A stretch of 64,000 nt of DNA from JBAXTZ01 sp037129925 (GCA_037129925.1 JBAXTZ010000003.1:49825-113824), one strand, 5' to 3'; positions 27,478-35,382 are shown, counted from the stretch's first letter. Notes: a model not told the origin generated them from the letters alone. Made by a program: numbers and translations.

Positions 27478-28335
27478 TTAAAATTTCTTGATCTTCGAAA
27501 CACTGTTAAATGCCAACATGTATTTTTTTACAGACTCTTTAACGCCTTTTTTTACAGCCGTCATTAAGTGTATGAGGTTAGCGTGCGGGTGCTGGGCTAA
27601 TTCCTTTTTTATGACATCAATTTCTACATACGAAGTATCCGTCGGCACGTTGATTTTAGAAATACCCGCTTTGATTGCTAAGGCGTATTCTTCGGGTTTC
27701 AACTTTGGCGCGCCGTGTAAAACAAGCGGAATTTTCGCAATTTCGCGCAATTTCAGCAGCTTGTCGTAATCAACTTGCAAGTCGATTTGATAGCCTGCCG
27801 GTCCGTGTTTTCCAAACGTTACTGCCAAACTGTCCACTTTCGTCTTATCCAAATACTCGCGCACTTTATCATTGCTGATTAAATGCTGAAAAAAAGCTGG
27901 TTCTTGATTGTAATAACAATCGGTATAATCCAATTCCGCTTCAACAGTTACCCCTAAAGCGTGAGCCATCCGGCGAATTTCTCTTGTTTTACGCATATTA
28001 TCATCAAAGGAAAGATTAGAGCCATCGTACATGATTGAAGTAAATCCCCAGCGCAAAGCTTTCATAACTCCTTCGTAGCTAAAACCGTGATCCAAATGCA
28101 ACGCTACCGGGACATGAGCCTTGTGCGCGGCTTTCACCATTGCAGCGCTCAAAATCTCCACATCGACAAATTTAAATAGTCGCTCTGGAACCCCGATGAT
28201 AACAGGGCTTTTTAATTCTTCGGCAACTTCCACAACAGCGCTCAGTGTTTCAATGTTAAACACATTAAAAGCGCCGACTGCATAGCCATGTTTCTGTGAC
28301 TCAATCAATATCTCTTTTGCGGAAACTAAAGCCAT
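27478..28335 (-). CDS. class II aldolase family protein, divergent
   Basis: A 285-residue TIM-barrel protein of the class II (zinc) fructose/tagatose-bisphosphate aldolase family. The zinc ligands are in place: HLDHG near residue 82, a His in FGKHGPAG near 178 and LVLHG near 210, and the YAVGAFNV opening and SIMYDGSNLSFDDN segment are family-typical. Two segments differ from active aldolases: the LHGGSG phosphate-binding loop reads LHGAPKL, and the usual EGELG reads EAELD. It may therefore act on another substrate, so I give no symbol. Terminator-bounded on its upstream side, it appears to have its own promoter. Confidence 0.8.
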   Translation of the reverse strand: MALVSAKEILIESQKHGYAVGAFNVFNIETLSAVVEVAEELKSPVIIGVPERLFKFVDVEILSAAMVKAAHKAHVPVALHLDHGFSYEGVMKALRWGFTSIMYDGSNLSFDDNMRKTREIRRMAHALGVTVEAELDYTDCYYNQEPAFFQHLISNDKVREYLDKTKVDSLAVTFGKHGPAGYQIDLQVDYDKLLKLREIAKIPLVLHGAPKLKPEEYALAIKAGISKINVPTDTSYVEIDVIKKELAQHPHANLIHLMTAVKKGVKESVKKYMLAFNSVSKIKKF

Positions 28336-28358
28336 AACCCACCTCCAGAAGATTTGCT

Positions 28359-28364
28359 ATTATA
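28359..28364 (-). promoter_or_regulatory. candidate -10 box of the aldolase-like gene
   Basis: A perfect TATAAT on the minus strand lies 24 bases before the start codon of the aldolase-like gene, just after the rplT terminator. The -35 region 17 bases away is poor, so only the -10 is convincing. Confidence 0.4.
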
Positions 28365-28389
28365 ATTCGCCATTAAACCGCAAACTCCT

Positions 28390-28431
28390 GCAAATAAATA
28401 AAAAATTTCCGAGCGTAGAATACGCTCGGAA
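28390..28431 (-). terminator. intrinsic terminator of the infC-rpmI-rplT operon
   Basis: Arms TTCCGAGCGTA and TACGCTCGGAA (28407-28417 and 28421-28431) form a strong hairpin with a 3-base loop, followed on the minus strand by a T-rich tract (28390-28406). It starts 6 bases after the rplT stop codon. Confidence 0.9.
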
Positions 28432-28436
28432 ATAAT

Positions 28437-28793
28437 TTAAGCAAGAGCTTGTTTTGCAGTTTCTACAAGTTTCGCGAATGCTGCTGCGTCGTTAATGGCA
28501 ATATCCGACAACATTTTGCGATTCATGATTATGCCGGCAATTTTCAAACCGTTGATGAATTTGCTATAGGACATTCCGTTGATTCGGGTAGCCGCATTAA
28601 TACGGGTAATCCACAAGGCTCGGAATTCGCCTTTCTTTGCCCGACGGTCGCGTCTGGCATAATATAGCGCTTTCATTACCGTCTCATTGGCTTTGCGGAA
28701 CAACTTGCTTTTCGTACCGCGGTATCCTTTGGCAAGTTTTAGTATTTTTTTATGTTTAGCATGTGCTGTAACACCTTTTTTAACTCTTGGCAT
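28437..28793 (-). CDS. rplT: 50S ribosomal protein L20
   Basis: A 118-residue, strongly basic protein with the L20 opening PRVKKGVTAHAKHKKILKLAKGYRG and the central ALYYARRDRRAKKGEFRALWI. It binds 23S rRNA early in 50S assembly and, in Firmicutes, also represses its own operon through the infC leader. AAGGAG precedes the ATG. It is the last gene of the operon. Confidence 0.98.
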   Translation of the reverse strand: MPRVKKGVTAHAKHKKILKLAKGYRGTKSKLFRKANETVMKALYYARRDRRAKKGEFRALWITRINAATRINGMSYSKFINGLKIAGIIMNRKMLSDIAINDAAAFAKLVETAKQALA

Positions 28794-28812
28794 GACTTAT
28801 TCTCCTTAAGAT

Positions 28813-29013
28813 TTAGTTTGCGTAAGGCAACATTCTTTGGACACGTTTGTGGTCAGAAGCAGAAACCATAGCAGCTTTTCGAAGGCTACGTTTGCGTCCC
28901 GGCGCTTTCTTTTCAAGAATATGTCGTTTAAATGCTTGTGAACGCTTAAATTTTCCTGTTCCGGTTACCTGAAATCGTTTAGCTGCCGCCCGACGTGTTT
29001 TCATTTTAGGCAT
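28813..29013 (-). CDS. rpmI: 50S ribosomal protein L35
   Basis: A 66-residue basic protein with the L35 pattern KMKTRRAAAKRFQVTGTGKFKRSQAFKRH and the LRKAAMVSASDHKRVQRMLPY end. AAGGAGG precedes the ATG. It sits between infC and rplT as in almost all bacteria. Confidence 0.98.
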   Translation of the reverse strand: MPKMKTRRAAAKRFQVTGTGKFKRSQAFKRHILEKKAPGRKRSLRKAAMVSASDHKRVQRMLPYAN

Positions 29014-29050
29014 GACTTGTCCTCCTTGTATTTTTCAATTCTAATTGCAG

Positions 29051-29569
29051 TTATTTCGTTATTGGCGAAAGTATCATAATCATATTTTTACCTTCAAGCT
29101 TTGGCTCGCGTTCCAGCTTGGCGATGTCTTTCATGGCCGCGGCCACATTGGTCAAAATTTTTCTACCAAGTTCCGGGTGACTCAATTCGCGTCCGCGGAA
29201 CATGATAGTGCATTTAACTTTATCACCGGCTTCAATAAATTCACGGACATGCTTTGATTTCGTTTCCATGTCGTGATCCTCGATGCGTGGACGAAATTTT
29301 ATTTCCTTCAATATCGTTACTTTTTGATTTTTCTTGGCATCCTTAACACGCCGATGCTGCTCGTAACGATACTTGCCATAATCCATAACCTTACAGACCG
29401 GCGGGCTGGCGTTAGGGGAAATTTCGACTAGATCCATCAGATTGTCGTTAGCAACACGCTGGGCATCAACGGTATTAACTACCCCCATGGCATCGCCATT
29501 GGGACCGATTAAGCGGATCTCTCTGGCTCTGATTTTCTCGTTGATTCTCAAATCATCTTTTGAGCTAAT
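29051..29569 (-). CDS. infC: translation initiation factor IF-3, AUU start
   Basis: IF-3 binds the 30S subunit and checks the start codon and initiator tRNA. The N-domain has RINEKIRAREIRLIGPNGDAMGV, the linker is basic, and the C-domain has KEIKFRPRIEDHDMETK and FRGRELSHPELG. The frame could be opened at a TTG at 29587, but that lies before the ribosome site. GAAAGAGGTG is followed six bases later by ATT (29569-29567), which gives the expected N-terminus SSKDDLRINEKI. IF-3 genes commonly begin with AUU so that IF-3 represses its own translation. Length 172 residues. Confidence 0.95.
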   Translation of the reverse strand: MSSKDDLRINEKIRAREIRLIGPNGDAMGVVNTVDAQRVANDNLMDLVEISPNASPPVCKVMDYGKYRYEQHRRVKDAKKNQKVTILKEIKFRPRIEDHDMETKSKHVREFIEAGDKVKCTIMFRGRELSHPELGRKILTNVAAAMKDIAKLEREPKLEGKNMIMILSPITK

Positions 29570-29584
29570 GGTTTTCACCTCTTT

Positions 29585-29690
29585 CAAAAAAAATAAAACG
29601 GACGCAAAACGTCCGCTAAATAACCTGTCATATTAACCGTAAACGTTTGCGCATACGGTGAGAAGCGGACGCTTCTACTTTATTGTAAAA
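29585..29690 (-). promoter_or_regulatory. infC leader attenuator (L20-type)
   Basis: Read on the minus strand, this leader holds a hairpin AGAAGC-GTCC-GCTTCT (29661-29676), a second hairpin closed by ACCGTA/TACGGT (29635-29658), and a terminator hairpin CGGACG-TTTTG-CGTCCG (29599-29616) followed by a T-rich run that ends at the infC ribosome site. The loop and 3' side of the first hairpin (CGTCCGCT) are exactly complementary to the 5' arm of the terminator (AGCGGACG), so an antiterminator form is possible. This matches the transcription attenuation of infC-rpmI-rplT by L20 known in Bacillus. Confidence 0.7.
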
Positions 29691-29700
29691 AAATCATAAT

Positions 29701-29789
29701 TGGTGCCGAGGACCGGAATCGAACCGGTACGGAGATTACTCTCCGAGGGATTTTAAGTCCCTTGCGTCTGCCAGTTCCGCCACCCCGGC
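29701..29789 (-). tRNA. tRNA-Leu (anticodon TAA)
   Basis: An 89-base type II tRNA with an encoded CCA end. The acceptor GCCGGGG pairs with the 3' side, the anticodon loop reads CTTAAAA (anticodon TAA), a long variable arm CGGAGAGTAATCTCCG is present, and the T loop is TTCGATTC. Last of the five tRNA genes and directly upstream of the infC leader. Confidence 0.95.
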
Positions 29790-29795
29790 ATTTTG

Positions 29796-29869
29796 TGGAG
29801 GCGGCACCCAGATTTGAACTGGGGGTAAAGGATTTGCAGTCCTCTGCCTTACCACTTGGCTATGCCGCC
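29796..29869 (-). tRNA. tRNA-Cys (anticodon GCA)
   Basis: A 74-base tRNA with encoded CCA. Acceptor GGCGGCA, D arm AGCCAAGTGGT, anticodon loop CTGCAAA (GCA) and T loop TTCAAAT fold normally. Confidence 0.95.
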
Positions 29870-29882
29870 ATGCTGATAATTT

Positions 29883-29957
29883 TGGAGCGGAAGACGAGAT
29901 TCGAACTCGCGACCCTCGCCTTGGCAAGGCGATGCTCTACCGCTGAGCTACTTCCGC
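29883..29957 (-). tRNA. tRNA-Gly (anticodon GCC)
   Basis: A 75-base tRNA with encoded CCA. Acceptor GCGGAAG, D arm GCTCAGCGGTAGAGC, anticodon stem-loop CGCCTTGCCAAGGCG (GCC) and T loop TTCGAAT are all present. Confidence 0.95.
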
Positions 29958-29966
29958 ATATCTAAA

Positions 29967-30042
<76 letters not shown>

Positions 30043-30049
30043 AAAAAAA

Positions 30050-30126
30050 TGGCGACCTCGAAGGGATTTGAACCCTCGATCTCCGCCGTGACAGGGCGGC
30101 ATGTTAGTCCACTACACCACGAGGCC
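30050..30126 (-). tRNA. tRNA-Asp (anticodon GTC)
   Basis: A 77-base tRNA with encoded CCA. Acceptor GGCCTCG, anticodon loop CTGTCAC (GTC) and T arm GAGGGTTCAAATCCCTT; the second acceptor pair is G-T. It is the first tRNA of the cluster, about 25 bases after the predicted transcription start. Confidence 0.95.
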
Positions 30127-30158
30127 GTTTTGCTGCGTCTCATATAGAGACAAGGCGT

Positions 30159-30188
30159 ATTATAAAACAATTAGCCCCAGATTGTCAA
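30159..30188 (-). promoter_or_regulatory. sigma-70 type promoter of the tRNA cluster
   Basis: On the minus strand, TTGACA (30188-30183) and TATAAT (30164-30159) are both perfect and 18 bases apart. Transcription would start near 30152, just before tRNA-Asp. Between them, a GTCTC-ATATA-GAGAC hairpin lies in the 5' part of the transcript. This is the strongest promoter visible in the window and probably also feeds infC. Confidence 0.85.
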
Positions 30189-30216
30189 CTTTTTTTTTGC
30201 AAAAATCGCTAACAAA

Positions 30217-30795
30217 CTATTTCACAACATAAGCTTTGATGATTTTTTGATCGACAACCGGTTTATCACCCCACGCAGTAGTACAGCCGTCGATTTTTTG
30301 TACGACATCATAACCGCTGACAACTTCACCGAAAATGGTATGTTTATTGTTCAGCCACGGGCAAGGTACAGTAGTGATGAAAAATTGGCTGCCGTTAGTG
30401 TTTGGACCAGCGTTGGCCATTGCAATAATTCCCGGCTTGTCAAAACTAACTTTGGATGAAAACTCATCTTCAAATTTTCCGCCCCATAGCGACTGGCCAC
30501 CACGACCAGTAGCAGTCGGATCGCCGCCTTGAATCATAAAACTTTTAATCACCCGATGAAAAACTGTTCCGTCATAATAACCCTTAGTTACTAATCCGAC
30601 AAAATTTTCAACGGTTTTAGGCGCGATGTCCGGATAAAGTTTTAATATTATCGTGCCTTGACTGGTTTCTAGCGCAACTTTAATTTCTTGGGTCTTGGCT
30701 TGTTGTTCTGTTGCCGAAGCTTGTTGATTCATAAAAAAATATACCCCTCCTATGATTACCGCGAATAGCGCTAATATTAGCGAAACTTTTTTCAT
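30217..30795 (-). CDS. secreted or anchored cyclophilin-type peptidyl-prolyl isomerase
   Basis: A 192-residue protein with an N-terminal hydrophobic signal or anchor (residues about 4-21, no lipobox cysteine) and a cyclophilin domain: TVFHRVIKSFMIQGGDPTATG holds the catalytic Arg and Phe, and GIIAMANAGPNTNGSQFFITT and NNKHTIFGEVVSGYDVV follow. It speeds proline isomerisation in proteins folding outside the membrane. The usual length and domain suggest no partner gene. It has its own promoter and a good GGAGG. Confidence 0.94.
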   Translation of the reverse strand: MKKVSLILALFAVIIGGVYFFMNQQASATEQQAKTQEIKVALETSQGTIILKLYPDIAPKTVENFVGLVTKGYYDGTVFHRVIKSFMIQGGDPTATGRGGQSLWGGKFEDEFSSKVSFDKPGIIAMANAGPNTNGSQFFITTVPCPWLNNKHTIFGEVVSGYDVVQKIDGCTTAWGDKPVVDQKIIKAYVVK

Positions 30796-30845
30796 TTAAC
30801 CTCCGTGTGCCGTGTCAATTTATTAATAATGCAATTAACTATGAT

Positions 30846-30874
30846 ATTATACTTGTATCAGCTGCCATTTGCAA
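30846..30874 (-). promoter_or_regulatory. promoter of the cyclophilin gene
   Basis: On the minus strand TTGCAA (30874-30869) and TATAAT (30851-30846) are 17 bases apart, about 50 bases before the start codon. Only one base of the -35 is off consensus at each end. Confidence 0.65.
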
Positions 30875-30883
30875 TAATAAAAA

Positions 30884-30909
30884 ACTCTGTGTCAATACTC
30901 TGTGTCAAT
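30884..30909. repeat. two tandem copies of a 13-base unit in a divergent promoter region
   Basis: ACTCTGTGTCAAT occurs twice in direct succession (30884-30896 and 30897-30909) and is followed by a third start (ACTC). It lies between the cyclophilin promoter and the plus-strand PEPCK-like gene. It could be an operator or just a replication slip. Confidence 0.6.
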
Positions 30910-30986
30910 ACTCAACTACATTGACAAACAAAGTATAATTAGTTAGAGTTTACATCCATTGATCATTAATATCAACAGGAGAGCAA

Positions 30987-32735
30987 ATGGAAAATGTCAA
31001 GTTTGTTGCTAATAAGGCAATAATCAAAATAAAATACCGCACTTTCGAAACAGCCGATGAGCTGTTATCTAGTAAGTTGTTTCATCGATTGCTGGCATCT
31101 TGTATAAATGAACTTTCGCTTTGTCAGTCGCCGTTGCTGGGGATTTTTTCCGGAGAGCATAAATCGATTGAACGGCAGCGGCATTTTGTACGTTTCTGCA
31201 AATATTTGTATAAATTGCATTTCGATGATGCCGCTAAGTTGCTGGGTAACTGCGAAGCATATGTTTCCAATCAACGAACATTGAACGATTTCGTCATGTA
31301 CGTTTACGATTATTGGCGTAGTTATAACCGCTATATTATTTGCGATTCAGAAAATGATACTCTGGATCAACGCCCTTATCGAACATTCATGTCCACTGTA
31401 GAACAGCTTAACCACCTGATTCGCGGCACTTACCGTACTTTGTTAGAGAACATCAATTGCCGGCCGCCGCGTGTTTACCGACAAATCGTAGCCGGGGCCG
31501 AAGTCTCGGTCATTGCCATTCCTAACGTAGTGCGGTTGCCGGCAAAATACGCAAAATTGAAAAATGTATTGGTTATTCGACAAATATTGCTGTCACCGCC
31601 GCTTATAGTTAATCAGCCCAACAATAAACGTAAAGGGAAATTTGAACAGGTTTCGAGTAATCCGCTACCTTTAGACGAAATCAACCCCGGCGAATGGTTG
31701 TGCTTCCCGGCCAAGGTCGGCAAGCAGATTGTGTTGATTTATTTTCACGAAAACTTTTTCGAATTGGGCATGTCACTCTGCAATTTATTTGAATTAGCGG
31801 GCGATGAAGACCTGACCGCTAAACCAGTGGCGATTTATATGTATGGCGTTCCCGGTGATTCGTTGTACAAATTCAGCGCTCATCCGACCGTGTTTTTCGA
31901 TGACATTGCCAACGATATACTAGTAGGCGCTTGTCCAAACAAAGACGAGTTCGGCTACTTTGGTTATTTAAAAAAAATGGTGCTAACCCTGCACAACATT
32001 CACGCAATGAAAATAGGGATGTTACCGTTTCACGGCGCGCTAATAAAAATAGCTTATAAGGGCAAAAAGAAAACGGTATTGCTAATGGGCGATACCGGAA
32101 CGGGAAAATCGGAAACTATCGAGGCCATTCGCGAAATTGGTGGACAGTCGATAAATTCTATGCAAATAATTGCCGACGATATGGGTTCGCTGGAATTGCA
32201 AGAGAACATGGTGGTTGGTTATGGAACCGAAATCGGCGCTTTTTTACGAATTGATGATTTGCGGCCTGGCTATATATACGGGAAAATGGACCGCGCCATA
32301 ATCATGAACCCCACGCAAACTAACGCCCGGGTGATTTACCCGGTTGCTACCATCGAAGATATTGTCGCCGCACACCAAATTGACTTTGTGCTATACGCCA
32401 ATAACTATGAAGCCACAAACGATATTAAACCTGCGCTCGAGCGCTTTCACGATATTGATGCAGCGCTTGCTGTTTTCCGTTCCGGACAGGCCATGAGCAA
32501 AGGCACTACCAACCTCAGCGGGATGACTAACGCCTATTTTGCCAACGTCTTTGGTCCGGACCAGTACCGCAACCTGCACGAACCATTAGCCTTGAAATAT
32601 TTCACAAAATTTTTCGAATGCGGAATTTTCGTTGGACAACTTCGCACTCAACTAGGCATCCCCGGAATGGAATTTGACGGACCGAAAAAATCGGCGAAAT
32701 CATTGTTAGAGTTGATTTCCAACTCAGTGCAATAA
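30987..32735 (+). CDS. PEP-carboxykinase-like P-loop protein, function unknown
   Basis: A 582-residue cytoplasmic protein. The first 340 residues match no domain I know. From about residue 345 the C-terminal half looks like the nucleotide-binding fold of ATP-dependent PEP carboxykinase or HPr kinase: FHGALIKI, the P-loop GDTGTGKSE (near 372), IADDMGSLE with an Asp pair, and a GAFLRIDDLRPGYIYGKMDRAI stretch. The P-loop ends in SE instead of TTL and the usual metal and oxaloacetate-binding residues of true PEPCK are not obvious, so carboxykinase activity is doubtful. CAGGAGAG precedes the ATG. The gene is alone on its strand between divergent and convergent neighbours. Confidence 0.75.
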   Translation: MENVKFVANKAIIKIKYRTFETADELLSSKLFHRLLASCINELSLCQSPLLGIFSGEHKSIERQRHFVRFCKYLYKLHFDDAAKLLGNCEAYVSNQRTLNDFVMYVYDYWRSYNRYIICDSENDTLDQRPYRTFMSTVEQLNHLIRGTYRTLLENINCRPPRVYRQIVAGAEVSVIAIPNVVRLPAKYAKLKNVLVIRQILLSPPLIVNQPNNKRKGKFEQVSSNPLPLDEINPGEWLCFPAKVGKQIVLIYFHENFFELGMSLCNLFELAGDEDLTAKPVAIYMYGVPGDSLYKFSAHPTVFFDDIANDILVGACPNKDEFGYFGYLKKMVLTLHNIHAMKIGMLPFHGALIKIAYKGKKKTVLLMGDTGTGKSETIEAIREIGGQSINSMQIIADDMGSLELQENMVVGYGTEIGAFLRIDDLRPGYIYGKMDRAIIMNPTQTNARVIYPVATIEDIVAAHQIDFVLYANNYEATNDIKPALERFHDIDAALAVFRSGQAMSKGTTNLSGMTNAYFANVFGPDQYRNLHEPLALKYFTKFFECGIFVGQLRTQLGIPGMEFDGPKKSAKSLLELISNSVQ

Positions 32736-32736
32736 T

Positions 32737-32775
32737 AAAATCCTCGTGCAGCAATTTTAGCTACGCGAGGATTTT
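32737..32775. terminator. bidirectional terminator between convergent genes
   Basis: AAAATCCTCG (32737-32746) pairs with CGAGGATTTTT (32765-32775) around an 18-base loop. It lies between the plus-strand PEPCK-like gene and the minus-strand secreted protein, with T-runs suited to both directions. Confidence 0.85.
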
Positions 32776-32784
32776 TATTTTTGG

Positions 32785-33591
32785 CTATTTCCCAGACAAG
32801 AAAACCACTTTAGTGTTTTTGAGCATTTCATTCTTTTGATTAGCGGCGAGAATCAGTTCGCCATCTTTGGCGCTGACTACGATATTGCGGTTGAAATCAC
32901 GCAATTTTAACGGCTTTACCGTAAGCGGTTGTGTCCCGGCACGAAAACTTAGCGAATGCATATCTTCAACGGTATCATAATCACACAGTCCGCTCGCGAT
33001 TAACAAATCACTACTGATATAGCGGCTGGAATAAATAATCCTGTCGTTTTCGTCATAAATTGCCGGCGCCATAGCCCGCTCCAAGTTCAGTCCGCGACAA
33101 TCGACAACTAAGCCCGTAACCGCTCCGATGCTAATGCCGGCTGAAGCTCGAGGTATTGCTTGGGGGTTCGCCCCGCCACTTATTCCGCTAGCAGGGATTA
33201 CCGCTTTTGCCAGACTGTTTTCGCCATATAACCGCACTTGCAAAACGACGTGATAGGCGCCTTCCGGGGTCCAGTTTTCTTTTACAACCTTTGCCCCTTT
33301 AAGAAATCCATTCACATTTGTAACAATAGTATCGCTCACAACCATCGCATCTTGCACAGTAGTGTTGGCATCTAAACTAACACCCTTAATTTGTTCTAGC
33401 AAGTTTCTTTGACCATCGACAACCGCGGCACGGCGCGCCATAATATTAGCTTGCGCCGGATTGACAGTATTCTGCGGTGGTATTCCATAACCGTCTGCCG
33501 AGACAACATCTTCATTCCAATTCACGTCCGCAAAACAAGTTGCCGAAAACGCAACAAAAACCAATATTATTAATAAAGCCAACTTTTTCAT
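32785..33591 (-). CDS. secreted LPP20/FlgT-like protein
   Basis: A 268-residue protein with a clear signal peptide (residues 1 to about 21, cleavage after CFA). The region after it (NPAQANIMARRAAVVDGQRNLLEQIKGV) is the pattern of the LPP20/FlgT N-terminal domain: an alanine-rich helix followed by a variable GFLKGAKVVKENWTPEGAYHVVLQVRLYG strand region. The C-terminal half is a beta-rich domain with two cysteines. Such proteins are found in the periplasm of bacteria with an outer membrane. The function is unknown. A fair ribosome site (GGAGG) precedes the ATG. Confidence 0.75.
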   Translation of the reverse strand: MKKLALLIILVFVAFSATCFADVNWNEDVVSADGYGIPPQNTVNPAQANIMARRAAVVDGQRNLLEQIKGVSLDANTTVQDAMVVSDTIVTNVNGFLKGAKVVKENWTPEGAYHVVLQVRLYGENSLAKAVIPASGISGGANPQAIPRASAGISIGAVTGLVVDCRGLNLERAMAPAIYDENDRIIYSSRYISSDLLIASGLCDYDTVEDMHSLSFRAGTQPLTVKPLKLRDFNRNIVVSAKDGELILAANQKNEMLKNTKVVFLSGK

Positions 33592-33684
33592 ACAACCTCC
33601 TGGAAAAGCAGTGTCTAAGTTAAAAAGTGTTTGTCTGGCAAAGCTACACCCTAATTGTACCGCTTGTACTCACATTATTCAAGG

Positions 33685-35070
33685 CTATCCTAAATATCTA
33701 ATCAGTAATTTTAGCATTTTGTTTAATTTAGGGTAAGGCGCGTAGCGTAGGGGAATGTCCAACCACGTCGAGCGAATCATAACGGCCTTTTTTTGACTAA
33801 AACATTCAAAGCTGTACTGCCCGTGATATTTTCCCAAACCGCTGTTACCTACTCCACCAAACGGCAAATTCCTAGTCGCCATGTGGACAATGCAATCATT
33901 AACACAAACTCCGCCGCTAGAAGTGCTCTCAATTATTTTATTTACTAACTTCTTATCTTTGCTAAATAGATACAACGCCAGCGGCTTGGGATTAGAATTT
34001 ATTGCCAAGATACATTCATCAATATTTTCGTATTCCAACACCGGCATTATCGGTCCAAATATTTCCTCTTGCATGATTTTCGATTGCCAGTCGACATTAT
34101 CGATTACCGTGGGGGGAATAAACCGGGTAGATGAGTCGCATACCCCGCCGGTCACTATTTTCCCGCTGGCAAAATAAGTGCATAGCCGTTCGAAATGTTT
34201 ATCATTTACTATTCTTCCCAGTGATTCAGATTGCTGCGAATCGGCGCCGTATACGTTCAAAATTCTTTTTGTTACTTTTTCCAGAAATTCAGTCTTTATG
34301 GCGTGATGGACGTAAACGTAATCCGGAGCGACGCAAGTTTGCCCGGCGTTAAAGAATTTAGCCCAAACTAACCGATTGACAGCGACCTCCAAGTCAACTT
34401 TTTGGTCAATGATACAAGGACTTTTACCGCCAAGCTCCAAAACAACCGGCGTGAGGTTCTTGGCGGCCGCCACCATTACCGTTCTGCCGACCTCCGGATT
34501 TCCGGTGTAGAATATCAAATCAAATGGCTTTTCGAGCAACGCGGTATTTACAGCCCGACCGCCCATAAAACAAGCAATATACTCACTGGAAAAAGTGTGT
34601 TCTAGCAAGTCATTAATAACTTCAGCGACATTAGCCGAAATATTCGCCGGTTTGACAATCGCGCAATTACCGGCGGCAATGGCGCCTATCAACGGAGCCA
34701 TGATTAATTGGAATGGATAATTCCACGGTCCGATAATCAACGTTACACCCAGCGGCTCGGACACGATTTTGCTTCGTGCCGGAAAATGCAACAACGGCGA
34801 AGCGACATATTTATCTTTGTACCACTTGGGCAATTTCGCCAAAGTATGATCGATATCGGCTAAAACAAATCCAATTTCTGACGCATACGCTTCAAATTCC
34901 GGTTTCCCCAAATCAAGTTTTAACGCCCTGAACAAAGCCGGTTCATACTCTTGTATCGAGCAACTTAACCGCTTGAGCATTTTGATACGGAACTCCAACG
35001 ACCGGGTGGCTCCAGTCGCAAAATAGCTCCGCTGCGCCGAAAATACTTTTTCAAATTGCGAAATATTCAT
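33685..35070 (-). CDS. aldehyde dehydrogenase (class 3-like)
   Basis: A 461-residue NAD(P)-dependent aldehyde dehydrogenase. Markers: GVTLIIGPWNYPFQLIMAPLIGAIAAGN, the catalytic Glu in VLELGGKSPCI, the catalytic Cys in NAGQTCVAPDYVYV, and EEIFGPIMPV. The C-terminus is hydrophobic and basic, as in the membrane-linked ALDH3/CoA-independent group. The substrate is not known but medium- or long-chain aldehydes are usual for the family. It is preceded by no clear partner gene. Confidence 0.92.
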   Translation of the reverse strand: MNISQFEKVFSAQRSYFATGATRSLEFRIKMLKRLSCSIQEYEPALFRALKLDLGKPEFEAYASEIGFVLADIDHTLAKLPKWYKDKYVASPLLHFPARSKIVSEPLGVTLIIGPWNYPFQLIMAPLIGAIAAGNCAIVKPANISANVAEVINDLLEHTFSSEYIACFMGGRAVNTALLEKPFDLIFYTGNPEVGRTVMVAAAKNLTPVVLELGGKSPCIIDQKVDLEVAVNRLVWAKFFNAGQTCVAPDYVYVHHAIKTEFLEKVTKRILNVYGADSQQSESLGRIVNDKHFERLCTYFASGKIVTGGVCDSSTRFIPPTVIDNVDWQSKIMQEEIFGPIMPVLEYENIDECILAINSNPKPLALYLFSKDKKLVNKIIESTSSGGVCVNDCIVHMATRNLPFGGVGNSGLGKYHGQYSFECFSQKKAVMIRSTWLDIPLRYAPYPKLNKMLKLLIRYLG

Positions 35071-35115
35071 TTACACCTTCAATGTCAGCAATGATTGCAC
35101 GACACCTTCCTCTAC

Positions 35116-35382
35116 TCAATGCTGTTTGAATAAATACCAAAATCCAAAATTGATTACTAGCGCGGCAGCGAAAACAATTATAATAAAAATAATCAACAAC
35201 AGTACCGAACCCAATACCAAACGAACTTTGTTTTTCCCGGTTGCCATCGCCCGAGCTTTCCAGATGAACGGGCTGCCGATTATTGCAAAAAGAACTAGTG
35301 AAGCGATGGTATATTTCCAGTAGCCCAATACCAATAAAATTACAACGAGCAATGTTGCCAGCGTCCCAATTAGGTAACTCAT
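35116..35382 (-). CDS. small membrane protein, function unknown
   Basis: An 88-residue protein with two or three hydrophobic helices (residues about 3-37 and 56-84) and a short basic loop (WKARAMATGKNKVR). The ATG is preceded by AAGAGGTC at the right distance, which supports translation. No family recognised. Lies between the aldehyde dehydrogenase gene and rpsI. Confidence 0.6.
   Translation of the reverse strand: MSYLIGTLATLLVVILLVLGYWKYTIASLVLFAIIGSPFIWKARAMATGKNKVRLVLGSVLLLIIFIIIVFAAALVINFGFWYLFKQH

Noticed and set aside
30987..32735. Calling this gene pckA.
   Set aside because: Only the nucleotide-binding part resembles PEPCK; length, N-terminal half and catalytic residues do not clearly fit.
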